This document shows positions 40,484 to 50,591 of a DNA stretch of 64,000 nucleotides, piece by piece. Origin of the DNA: Ceratobasidium sp. AG-K (taxonomy: Eukaryota; Basidiomycota; Agaricomycetes; Cantharellales; Ceratobasidiaceae); assembly GCA_037039685.1 (NCBI GenBank), contig JAWNGF010000003.1, forward strand, positions 4,128,571-4,192,570, given 5' to 3'. Below the pieces are notes generated by a model. It was not told the DNA's origin and ran no database searches. It was given only the letters and a program-made list of their open reading frames with translations. Every line of letters starts with the position of its first letter. Position 1 is the stretch's first letter. The position numbers and the translations under genes were made by a program.

Positions 40484-40950
40484 TGTCATAAGCTTCTTCT
40501 TAATGGCTACAAGACAAGCCATGAGTTAGAGTGGACAGCACTAAGACCTAAGTGACCTCTTGAGCCACACCACACTTAAGTGGCTGTAGACTCTCAAGGG
40601 TAGGGGTGGTTCAAAGTGTTACTCAAAAGGGATGTTTCGACAAGACAAAACAAGCTGGGGTTACCAGGCTTGTTGGTCCTCTATATATATTCAGAAAGTA
40701 ACTGAGTCATACAAGACGCAGCCACACAAGTCATAAATACAAGCCAGTCAGGAGTGTCCAAGTGAGTCATACTGCACAGGCAGTCATGACTTGTACAAAG
40801 CACAGCCACATTACACAAAGTAACACAACAACCACAAGAACGTGGCAATGTGGCACAGGAAAAGACAAACAACACCAAACAGAACAACAAACACAAGAGC
40901 AGATGAGCAAGACACAAGACAAGCTTTTTGGAGTGAGCTGGCTCATGACA
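40484..40950 (-). repeat. LTR (left end of block; mosaic of copy 3 and copy 1)
   Basis: Begins TGTCATAAGC and ends GCTCATGACA. Up to about 40560 it matches the copy 3 right LTR (TTAATGGCTAC, GAGTTAGAGTGG, AGTGACCTCT); from about 40564 it matches the copy 1 right LTR (GAGCCACACCACACTTAAGT). Confidence 0.85.
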
Positions 40951-40991
40951 TTACTCCCCCCTAAGAGTCCGTTTGGGGGACTCAAATGGAC

Positions 40992-41771
40992 TCACTGCAC
41001 TGCGCAGTCCTTCCTCTTCTGCAGCATATACTCCTCCAGTCCCTCATCCTCCTCCAAGGTCAGGTCAATGGGATTGAACACCGTATTACCCGGTTTGTCC
41101 AAGAACTTCTCCCATTCTTCCCAAGTTTCCTCTTTTGTCCAGTCCGCCTTGGACCAGTCTGCCTTGGACCAGTCCAACACCCTCTTCTGGGCTTCCACAA
41201 ACTCCTCATCCCACTGTTGCACATCTGGCTCTGCTTCCTTCCATGCTGATATGTTGGTCTCCTCCTTCTTCCACCAGTATGGCGACCACTCAAACTTCTC
41301 CCTCTGGTACCTGCCCCTCTCCATTCTCCAGTTGCTCAGGTCCTTTTTGTAGTTGGCATCCCAAGTGTCGTTCCACCTGGGTCGGAGCGTTGGTGGTCTC
41401 CCCTCATATCCTGGTACCCATTTGCTCAAGTATGCCCCTTCTTGCCCCCACTCAACAACTCCAAGCATGTGGGTGGACAGGAGGACCACCTCTGAGACCT
41501 GGAATGCGGTGCATCCTTGGCAAACAAAGATGTCCTTCTGTTGGAGTTGCATTTGTGTTGGCCACTTTTTCCTGACCCATTGGAATTCCCCCAGGTCTGA
41601 GTGGAGTATGTTGTCCGACGCCCGGAACTGCATTCTTCCTGGGCCTTGCTGCAACCTCTCAAAGACGTAGAGGGCCGCTCTGGAGTCAAGGATCCTTGCT
41701 GTGGCAAAAGCTGGTCTGTCAAGGACGCGGGTGAGGTTGTTGGCGATGGTAGCGCAGGTGATGGCGGGCAT
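40992..41771 (-). CDS. ORF3 of copy 1: tryptophan-rich protein of unknown function
   Basis: 259 codons, uninterrupted, located between the chromodomain end of pol and the 3' LTR, and overlapping the pol 3' end in another frame. Starts MPAITCATIANNLTRVL; has RILDSRAALYVFERLQQGPG, a CQGCTAFQVSEVVLLS block, WRMERGRYQREKFEWSPYWW, then WSKADWSKADWTKEETWEEW and GNTVFNPIDL. It parallels the copy 2 ORF3 along its whole length. A tandem 15-bp repeat (41141-41155 and 41156-41170) adds one WSKAD unit relative to copy 2. No membrane span or signal, so not an envelope-like protein. I do not recognise the family. Confidence 0.8.
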   Translation of the reverse strand: MPAITCATIANNLTRVLDRPAFATARILDSRAALYVFERLQQGPGRMQFRASDNILHSDLGEFQWVRKKWPTQMQLQQKDIFVCQGCTAFQVSEVVLLSTHMLGVVEWGQEGAYLSKWVPGYEGRPPTLRPRWNDTWDANYKKDLSNWRMERGRYQREKFEWSPYWWKKEETNISAWKEAEPDVQQWDEEFVEAQKRVLDWSKADWSKADWTKEETWEEWEKFLDKPGNTVFNPIDLTLEEDEGLEEYMLQKRKDCAVQ

Positions 41772-44700
41772 TGCAAAGAGCAAAAAAGATTTAGAGCGTT
41801 GAGTGAAGAGTGCAATTTGGAGTAGTTGCAAGTTTTGCAGATGGGTTCCTCCTCTCTTGCCCCTTGTCCTTTTATCTTTCCTTTGAAGTTTGCGGGTGCT
41901 GGTGCTTCAGGGTGCTTCTTCAGAAACTTCTGTACTATTTCAGTTAGGTGACCAATGTCTTCTGCCTGTTGTTCTGTGTCATCTTCCTCCCTGTATCCTT
42001 TCCATTGTATTCTATAGAATAATCCCTCCTTTGTCATTTTCCAATCAACAATTCTTTCAACTTCATATTCTTTGTTTCCTTCTTCCGTTACAATCAGTGG
42101 AGGACATGGTTGGTTTTGGTTGAATTCCTTGTCTGTCTTGTACTGACTTAGAAGGTCGATATGAAATACGGGGTACTTTTTCATAGTCGGTGGAAGTTCA
42201 AGTTCGTATGCCTGAGTAGAAATTTTCCTTTTCACAGGGAAGGGTCCAAACTTCTTGTTATCCAGTTTTTTGGACGGTCTGTTAGATTTGATGTCAGGTC
42301 CAAACAACCATACAAGGTCTCCCTCTTGGTATTCCTCTTTGACTTCCTCTTCCTTTATTTGATGTAGTTCCATAGCAGCAATGGCTTCTTTTCTAGTTTC
42401 TTCCCATCTTGTCATTACAGTGTTTGCTTTGGGAACCTCTGTCACTATACTGGATACGTTCCATAAAGGCTCCTTTCCATAGACGAGTTTGAAAGGGCTC
42501 TTTCCTGTTACCCTGTGTTTGTGCAAGTTGTAACAGAATTTGGCGATTGGCAGCAATTCCACCCAATTGTCCTGATGGTGACTGATGAAGGTGTGCAGCC
42601 ATGCTTCTAGCCATTGGTTAACTCGTTCTGTGATTCCATTGGTTTGAGGGTGATACGCAGTGCTAAATGCCAGTGAGACCCCAATTTTCTCATAGATTGC
42701 CTTCAGCAGTTTGCTGTTAAATGTGCTTCCTCAGTCCAATACAGTGCTTTTGGGGAATCCATGAAGTTTCCAGATGTTGCACAGGAATAGCTCTGCTAAT
42801 TCATTTGCCTTGTGCAATTCCTTGCATGGTATGAAATGTGCCATCCTGGAGAATCTGTCCACTACAACAAGAATGCTGTCCATTCCTTTGGATTTAGGGA
42901 GTTTTACAATGAAATCATATGCTATGTCCTCCCATGGCTTGTTTGCTATTTGTAATGGTTTCAGAGGGGTTTGTGTTTTTGTACCCTTTGCTCTTTGACA
43001 TTGTTTGCATGAGTCTATGTATTTGTTGACGCTTTGCTTCATTCCCAGCCAGTAGTAGCATCTCGTGATGAGTTCCAGGGTTCTTGCATGTCCTTGACAA
43101 CCAGCAATGGGTGAGTCATGATGCAGTCGTAATACTGTTAAACGGCAATCCTTGTCTTCCAGCACAACAATCTTTCCTTTGTACCAAAGTAGTCCCTGGC
43201 GTAGTTCATACTCCTTTATGCTGGACAGGATACTTCTAGGAAGCAATTCTTTCTTCTCGCAGAGTTTGATTACCTTATGTAAACCTGGATCTTCTTGTTG
43301 TGCTTTGATGATATTGCTAATGATGTCTTCCCTGAATCCTCCTGCAAAGCCTCGGAATTTTTCATCGGAGATCATGACTTGTTCTGCTGATCAAATCTTG
43401 GCGTGGTTGGCCCTTCTAGACAGTAGGTCAGGCTTTTGTGACAGGATTCCTGGTCGGTATACAATCACAAAGTTATATGACGCCAGGATTTGGTGCCAAC
43501 ATGCGTGTCTCCTGTTGAATGTTTTTGCATCCTTCCAGAACTGTAGGTTTTGGTGATCAGTGTACACCGTAATTTCTTCCTTTGTTCCTTCCAGGTGGAG
43601 TCTCCAATGCGTAAGTGCTTCAATGATAGCCATGAGTTCCTTATCATGTATGTTGTAGTTCATCTGAGCAGGGTTGAAAGATTTGGAAAGAAATGCGATT
43701 GGGTGTAGTCTTCTGTCCTCTTGTCTTTGGGACAGTATTGCTCCCATTGCTACTCCACTAGCGTCCGTCTCAAGGAAGAATGGTTTCTCTGGATTGGGGT
43801 GTTGAAGTACAGGATCCTTGCAAATCATTTCCTTGATACTGTTGAATGCTTCTTGTTCTTCCTCTTCCCATTTCCACGGAAGATCCTTTTGCATCAAGCT
43901 GGTAAGAGGTTTGGCAATCGTGGAGAAACTGGGTACAAATCTCCTATAGAAGTTTGCAAAACCTAGGAATGCTTGTACTTGTTGTACAGTTTTAGGTTCC
44001 TTCCATTCTTTTATTGCCTTGATCTTCTCTTTGTCCATGGATATTCCTTTCTTGCTGATTTTCAGTCCTGTGTAAATGAGTTCTGTGACAAAGAATTCGC
44101 ATTTTGGTAGTTTTGCGAAAAGGTTGTTCTCCTTCAAGATCTGGAGGACTTCTCATAGATCCACTACATGTTGAGACCAGGTTTTTGAGAAGACAAGGAT
44201 GTCACTGATATAAACAATGACACATATGTCAATCTTGTTGTGGAAGATGTGATTCATATATTGTTGAAAAGTGGCTGGTGCATTTTTCAGTCCAAACAGC
44301 ATGACAACGTATTCAAAAAGCCCTTCCTTTGTCCTAAAAGCGGTTTTCCATTCATCTCCTTCCCTGATGCGGATGTTATTGAATCCCATCCTTAGGTCGA
44401 TTTTTGAGAAAATTTTCGCATCCTTTATTTTGTCAAGGAGGTCTTCCATAAGGGGCATGGGGAATCTGTCATCCTTTGTGATGGTGTTAACAGGTTGTAG
44501 GTCCTGTACCAGTCGTAGTCCTCCAAGTGGGCCCGGTTTTTTGACAAAGAAACATGCCGATGCTATTGGGGATTTGCTAGGTCTGATCTTTCCTGCAGCA
44601 AGTTCTTCATTGAGGTATTCTCTCATTGCAATGGATTCAGCTGGGGACAATGGTATAGGTCTTGCTGGCTTTGGGAGTTCAGTGCCTTCCTTGAAGTCAA

Positions 44701-45358
44701 TAGCACAATCATAAGGTTGGAGGTCCGGAATACGCTTGAATTTTTCTTTGCTAAAAACGTCTTCAAATTCCTTCAATTCTTCCAGAATGAGGTCCAAAGT
44801 TCCTTCTTTTCCATGGATTTCCTCCTCTCTCCAAGAGATGCTTTTTTGCTTCCAATCAATGCTAGGGTTCGCGGTTTCCAGCCAGGAAAGTCCTAGGATG
44901 ATGTTTGTGTCACTGGTAGGCATGGCAAAGAATTCTTCTTTAAATGTTTTTCCCTCAACCATGATCTCCATCTGTGCTTTGAAGCGGATTGTGTGAGACA
45001 GCTCCTTTCCTTGCATTCCAATAACTTTTTGAGGAACGGGGAGGTCTCTTAAGGCAATGTTATTCTTCCTGGCCCAAGCAATACTAACAAAATTCTGGGA
45101 GGCTCCAGAGTTGATAAGAGTAGCAATCGGGTCTGTGATTCTGGCAACGTAGCTGTAAACAATTGTGGATTCTTTGTTTGCTCTAAAGTACATTGCTGGT
45201 TCTTTGGTCTCTCCACACACAGTTAGTGGGAGACCCCTTCTTTTTCCAATTCTTCTGAGATTTTTGCTTCTCTTCCTTTTACATTGGGTTTGGTTGTTAT
45301 CCATTCCTTGGATGAGCATTTGAGTGAATGGTGTCCTTCTTGACCACACTTCAGACAT
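41426..45358 (-). pseudogene. copy 1 pol (protease, RT, RNase H, integrase, chromodomain), broken
   Basis: Pol starts in the -1 frame relative to gag (RRGLPLTVCGETKEP, overlapping the gag end). Domains in order: protease (ATLINSGASQNF, catalytic Asp replaced by Asn, 45104-45112), reverse transcriptase (PIASACFFVKKPGPLGGLRL, SKIDLRMGFNNI, VIVYISDILVFS at about 44201-44212, so YxDD is YISD), RNase H (FFLETDASGVAMGA, HPIAFLSKSF), integrase (HARTLELITRCYYW zinc finger, WEDIAYDFIVKLPKSKG) and chromodomain (EYEVERIVDWKMTKEGLFYR, IQWKGY). Stops cut it at about 44153, 43391 and 42731; the last is a TGA in the TVLD-GSTF integrase motif. Not functional as it stands. Confidence 0.85.
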
Positions 45359-47157
45359 TGGTTTGATGCCATCCTTGCCTTGTATACCTTGTCTGGCAAC
45401 CGCTTTGTAGAGGTCTGGCCTGTAGTGGTAGGTTGAGACGCTTTCTTTCCAGTAGAAGTCTTGATTTGTTGCAGTTTTTGATCAATGGAAATTGCTAGAG
45501 TTATCCATTGATTTAGGTTAAGATGCCTTTTGGTACCATCTCCATTGATGAGGGAAAGTTCAAATTGTGCTGACTCTGTCTTGATTTCTGGTTTAAGTCC
45601 TTCCTTGAATTGGTTGATGAGGGCTTCTTCTCCCCAATTTACATCAACCATATGGAAGCAGAACTTGGTTGCATAATTTGCTGCTGAGTTGACTTGTCTG
45701 CATTTTCGAATATTGGCTTCTGCTTTGGCTCTCTTGTTAGGGTTGCTGAATTGTTCCATGAAGTGTGCTTTGAACGTTTCCCACAACACTAGGTTTGGGT
45801 CTGGTATTCCTGTGTTCATGGATCAAAGCAGTACCTGTGCCCAATGGGTGGCGGAGCAGTTGTTTGATTTGAAATTTGCCAGTGCTTCCCTGATTCTTTC
45901 TTGTCCAGAGCTGTATTGGCCCCCAAGCCAAACAAAGTAACTCTCCATCTGGGTGATGAACATTTCTGCTCCTTCTCCTTTCTTTCCATCGAAAGCCTCT
46001 GGTCTAGTGACCTTAGGTTGTCTTGGTGAGCTTCCAACTTGGGAATTGAGTAGGTGCTGAAGTCTTTGCTCTAGGTCATCAATTCTTGTTGATTCGGCTT
46101 CTGGAGCGGATTGTTCGCTAGGCGTGTGTAGTGAGGTCTCATTGACTTCTTCCCTCAAATTGGTGATAGATCTTTCCATTGTTGCCACTCGATTGTTTAA
46201 AGTATTGAATCCTTCCCCAACTTGCTCAATTCCTTGAGTTACTGCTTTGTTCCATTGAACCTGTCCTTGGCGTGTAGTGTCAAGGTCTCGTTGTACATTT
46301 GTTATGAGTCCCTGGGTGTTTGTGACTTTGTTTCAGACAGTATCTACTTCTCTTCCCATGAGGTAGCTGTTGTGTTTGGCATTTTGGGAGGAATTAAGAA
46401 TATCCATAAGGGACTGTTGTATTCCCCTGATCGTGTTGTTGAAAATTTCTTGGTTGTTTGCAAGTACTCTTGCTTCTTGCTCTAGCCCAGTGATTCTTTG
46501 TGTGAGGCCAACTCTTAGTCCTTTGGTGACTCTTAGAGTTGCATTGTGACGTCTGATTAAGAGATCATCCAGTTTGTCTAGGCTCTGGATAGCAGTTCTC
46601 TGTGTGCTAGAAGAACTATTGCTAATAGGTTGTGGGTGAGCAGAGGGTCCTGCTGCTGGGGTTACCAGTGGTCGCAGTCTTTCAGGTAAGGACAAAGGAA
46701 TGGGTCCCATGTTGGTGATTGTTCCTGAAATGCATGGGACTTGTGGTGTGGGTGGAGGGTGAATCAGAATCAGGGAGACCCCTCCATGAGGCTTGGGTTG
46801 GGGAGAAAAATATCCAAACCCAAATCCTTGACAAGGTGTTCTTCCGTCAGACGTAATGGTGATTACTTCTGGTTCTGGTACATAAGTTTCATTGCCAGGT
46901 TCTTGATTTTCCTCCTGGGGGTGTTCTTCAACTAATGATACTTCTGGTTGGAATGTTCCTGGTACTGTACTTTGGCTAGGAACTCTTGATGGGGCTGGAC
47001 CCCCTGCTTCTGTGTGTGCGAGTGCGCTCTCGCTGAGTGATGAGGCTGGTCTAGCGGCTCTACTAGGACCTCTTTGTATACTTGTGGTGGACGCAGGTCT
47101 TGAGACCATGTCTTCTTGTAATCCTTGTTCAACGGGAATTGAGACATTTGTGGACAT
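45223..47157 (-). pseudogene. copy 1 gag, broken by stops
   Basis: Starts MSTNVSIPVEQG at 47157. N-terminal Ser/Pro-rich part, coiled region (LDDLLIRRHNATLRVTKGLR), capsid-like part (PEAFDGKKGEGAEMFITQME) and zinc knuckle CLKCGQEGHHSLKC. A TGA at 46333-46335 follows VDTV and is also present in copy 3 at the same place; copy 2 reads Arg there. A second TGA at about 45820 follows WAQVLL where copy 3 has CGA (Arg). Confidence 0.82.
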
Positions 47158-47163
47158 GGTGTG

Positions 47164-47178
47164 AAGCTTGTTTTGTAA
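47164..47178 (-). promoter_or_regulatory. self-primer-type binding site of copy 1
   Basis: The minus-strand sequence TTACAAAACAAGCTT lies directly after the 5' LTR. Twelve of its bases (ACAAAACAAGCT) are complementary to AGCTTGTTTTGT near the predicted transcript start inside the LTR (47340-47351). No tRNA-type TGG binding site is seen. Confidence 0.7.
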
Positions 47179-47645
47179 TGTTGTAAGCTTCTTCTTGGTT
47201 GTTATGAGACAAGCCAAGATGGAGAGTGGACAGCACTAAGACCTAAGAGACCTCTTGAGCCGCACCACACTTAAGTGGCTGTAGACTCTCAAGGGTAGGG
47301 GTGGTTCAAAGTGTTACTCAAAGGGGATGTTTCAACAAGACAAAACAAGCTGGGGTTACCAGGCTTGTTGGTCCTCTATATATATTCAGAAAGTAACTGA
47401 GTCATACAAGTCGCAGCCACACAAGTCATAAATACAAGCCAGTCAGGAGTGTCCAAGTGAGTCATGCTGCACAGGCAGTCATGACTCGTACAAAGCACAG
47501 CCGTGTTACACAAAGTAACAGAACAACCACAAGAATGTGGCAACGTGGCACAGGAAGAGACAAACAACACCAAACAGAACAACAAACACGAGAGCAGACA
47601 AGCAAGACACAAGACAAGCTTTTTGGAGTGAGCTGGCTCATGACA
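47179..47645 (-). repeat. 5' LTR of copy 1
   Basis: 467 bp, TG...CA ends, with a TATA-rich stretch (CTATATATATTC on the + strand, about 47375-47387) that would act as the minus-strand promoter. Confidence 0.85.
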
Positions 47646-48118
47646 GTATCTACCCCTCTCCATCTTCCAGTCGTTCAGGTCCTTTTTGTAGTTGGCATCC
47701 CAGGCGTCATTCCACTTTGGTCAGAGCGTTGGCAGTCTCCTGTCATAACCTGGTACCCATTTGCTCAAGTACCCTCCTTCCATCCCCCATTCAACAACTG
47801 CAAGCATGTGTGTGGACAGGAGGACAACCTCTGAGACTTGAAATGCAGCGCATCCTTGGCACACAAAGATGCCCTTCCTTGCCAGTTGCATTCTTGTTGG
47901 CCATTTCTTGCCGACCCACTGGAATTCCCCCAGGTCTGAGTGGAGGATGTCATCTGATGCCCGGAATTGCATTCTGCCCAGGCTTTGCTGCGACCTCTTG
48001 AAGACGTAGAGGGCAGCTCCAGCATCCAGGATCCTTGCTGTAGCAAACGCTGGTCTGTTGAGGATGCGGACAAGGTTGTTGGTAATGGTAGTGCGGGAAA
48101 CGGCAGGCATTGCAATGG
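47646..48118 (-). pseudogene. ORF3 fragment of copy 3, cut on both sides by copies 1 and 2
   Basis: Minus-strand remnant (MPAVSRTTITNNLVRILNRP, ALYVFKRSQQSLGRMQFRAS, CQGCAAFQVSEVVLLSTHML, then LSKWVPGY) homologous to the first half of ORF3 in copies 1 and 2. Its 5' side is the copy 2 insertion point; its 3' side ends at the copy 1 LTR. Confidence 0.8.
48114..48118. repeat. target-site duplication AATGG, left of copy 2
   Basis: Matches 55339-55343 on the far side of copy 2. Confidence 0.88.
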
Positions 48119-48576
48119 TGTCGTGAGCCTTGCTCACTCCATTGGACTCGTCTGCATCTCATCCTGTCTCGTGGCTGTGTCTGTTATGTTTTGTTTCTCT
48201 TTTCCCGCCGCGTTGCCACCTCCTTGTGGTTTCTCTGTTACATTGTGTAACGCAGCTGTGCTTTGTACAAGTCATGTCTGTTCATACAGCATGACTCACA
48301 TGGACACTCCTGATTGGTAGACTGTTGTGACTCATGTGGCTGCACCTTGTTTGACTCAGCCTCTCTGTGAATATATATAGAGGACCAACAAGCCTGGTAA
48401 CCCCAGCTTGTTTTGTCTTGTCAAACATCCCCTTTGAGTGACACTTTGAACCACCCCTACCCTCAAGAGTCTACAGACACTTAAGTGTGTTGCAGTTCAA
48501 GAGGTCACTTAGGTCTTAGTGCCATCCACTCTCCATTGCGGCTTGTCTCATAGCCACCAAGAAGAAGCTTATGACA
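48119..48576 (+). repeat. 5' LTR of copy 2
   Basis: TGTCGTGAGC...CTTATGACA. A TATA run (48371-48379) lies about 26-34 nt upstream of AGCTTGTTTTGT (48405-48416), the sequence complementary to the primer-binding site, so the transcript probably begins at or just before it. Confidence 0.88.
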
Positions 48577-48591
48577 TTACAAAACAAGCTT
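48577..48591 (+). promoter_or_regulatory. self-primer-type binding site of copy 2
   Basis: TTACAAAACAAGCTT immediately follows the 5' LTR. ACAAAACAAGCT pairs perfectly (12 bp) with AGCTTGTTTTGT at 48405-48416, near the predicted 5' end of the element RNA. This is the arrangement known for Tf1/sushi self-priming elements. Confidence 0.72.
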
Positions 48592-48598
48592 ATCAATC

Positions 48599-50589
48599 AT
48601 GTCCATTTGGGAGGATGCAGGATCACGCCTCTCAACACCACTGTCAACAAGGAGAGGACCAAGTAGGGCTGCAAGACCCACAAGTTCACTCAACAAGCAG
48701 GATATTGCACAAGCACAGGCTGGAGGGCCAGCAAGGTCTTGCCCACAGAGTCAAGCCTCTATGCCCGGAACATTCGATGACAAAAACACTTCGGTCATCC
48801 AAGAAGAACCTACAATTGTCAGTAGGGAACCAGGAGATATCACCAATGACCCCACACCAGCCATGATTCAAATCCCTATCTCTAACGCAAGTCCTGGACC
48901 TTTGCATCCACTATGGCCCACGGCATTCAGAAGACAGTTCTTTTCCCCGCAGCCTGAAGCTCATGGGGGCATATCCCTCGTTCCCATCAGACCCCCACCG
49001 ACACCCCACATTCCACATGCTCCGCAGGTTCCCCAGATTGGAGGTCCTATCACCAATGCCAGTCCAATCCCAATAAACTCCCAAACCGTGACACCTGTAA
49101 ACCCTGCACCACCATACGTACCACAAGGACATTCCCAGCAACAAACAACTGACGGCCAAGACATACCCGGAAATCTCAGTTCAAGCTCCAGCAGTAGAAC
49201 CGTGATCGGCAATCTTGATGACCTTGATGACCTTCACCTTGGAAGACACAACGCACTCTTAAGGGTCATCAACAGAATGAGAATAGTGGTTGACAGAAGA
49301 CTCAATGGGCTAGAACAGGCCCCCAGGTCCTAGCAAATAACCAACAGATCTTCAATAATTCCATAAATACCCTTCAAGAAACCCTCACAGATATTCTCAA
49401 TGCTGCAAGAACCAGCGAACATAACACTTTCCTAGTCGGACAAGACGTTACCCGGCTTCGGAACAAAGTTACAAACACGCAAGGACTTGTAAACAACGTA
49501 CGCAAAGAACTCAACACCACCAGGCAAGGACAACTTGAATGGAAGGAAGCCGTAACACAAGGCTTGGAAAACCTGCGACAAGTAGGAACCGCCAATACTA
49601 CGCGAATCACCACAATACAAGAAGCTATCAACAATCTTCGAGAGGAAATGGACAAAGCATCATTACATGCGGACAATCCATCTAGACAATCAAACTCTCC
49701 ATCACATCCGGAAGCCAAATCTACTCAAATCGACGAATTGGAACAGAGGCTCCAATGCCTCACAGAAAATCCTAACACCGGCGGGGGATCCCATTGTCCT
49801 AAGGTCACACAACCTGAACCCTTTGACGGAAAAAAGGGGGAAGGAGCCAAAATGTTCATCACACAGATGGAAAGCTATTTTGTTCAATTAGGCGATCAAT
49901 ACAACTCTCACAAAGAACGGATCCGTGAAGCACTTGCCAACTTCAGATCTGAGAATAAGGCGGCAACCCATTGGGCACAAGTATTGCTACAATCACTAAA
50001 CCAGGGAGAAAATAACAAAAACTTAGCCTCATGGGGAAACTTCAAAGCCCATTTCATGGAACAATTCAGCGACCCAAACAAGAAAGCTAAAGCCAAAGCC
50101 GATATCCGGAAATGCAAGCAGAACAATCTGGTAGCAAACTATGCTTTGGAATTCCGATATCTATTAGTCGATGTAAATTGGGGCCAGGAAGCTCTGATCA
50201 ACCAATTCAAGGAAGGACTAAAGCCTGAAGTCAAAACCAAACTAGCCCGATTTGAGTTAACCCTAATTACCGAAGATGGAACGGAGCGGGAACTATCTCT
50301 GGACCGGTGGATCTCAATTGCAATCTCCATTGACCAAAAGCTACAATCCATCAAGAACACCATGGGACAAAAAACAACACCAGCATCCTCCAGCTCCACA
50401 AAAAGGCTTCCCGACGACATATACAAGGCAAGAATTTCATCAAAACATTGCCTAAAATGCGGATCAGACAAGCACCTGCTAGCAAAATGCCCTGAAAAGG
50501 AATGGAAGAAGGAGGAACCAAACCTAAAGGGATGGGAAGGGAAACTTGAGAGCAAACCAGAGTCGGGAAAAGACGAGGTCTCCCTCTAA
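48599..50589 (+). pseudogene. copy 2 gag, one frameshift
   Basis: Opens MSIWEDAGSRLSTPL, Ser/Pro-rich, through RHNALLRVINRMRIV; frame is lost at about 49320-49333 (NGLEQAPRS then stop), while the next frame continues VLANNQQIFNNS as in the other copies. The rest is open: PEPFDGKKGEGAKMFITQME, FKAHFMEQFSDPNKKAKAKA and the CCHC knuckle CLKCGSDKHLLAKC. It ends DEVSL; pol begins in the -1 frame across this end. GGGAAAA (about 50566-50572) sits at the right phase for a -1 slip in this copy. Confidence 0.82.
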
Positions 50590-50591
50590 CT

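Larger units (their letters stand above)
40484..47645 (-). mobile_element. copy 1: Ty3/gypsy chromovirus with both LTRs
   Basis: About 7.2 kb, read right to left: 5' LTR 47179-47645, primer-binding site 47164-47178, gag, pol, ORF3, a polypurine tract beside the 3' LTR (near 40951-40962), 3' LTR 40484-40950. Both LTRs are 467 bp and bounded by TG/CA. The flanks do not match (CTTGG on the left, GTATC on the right), explained by LTR-LTR recombination with the surrounding copy 3. Confidence 0.85.
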
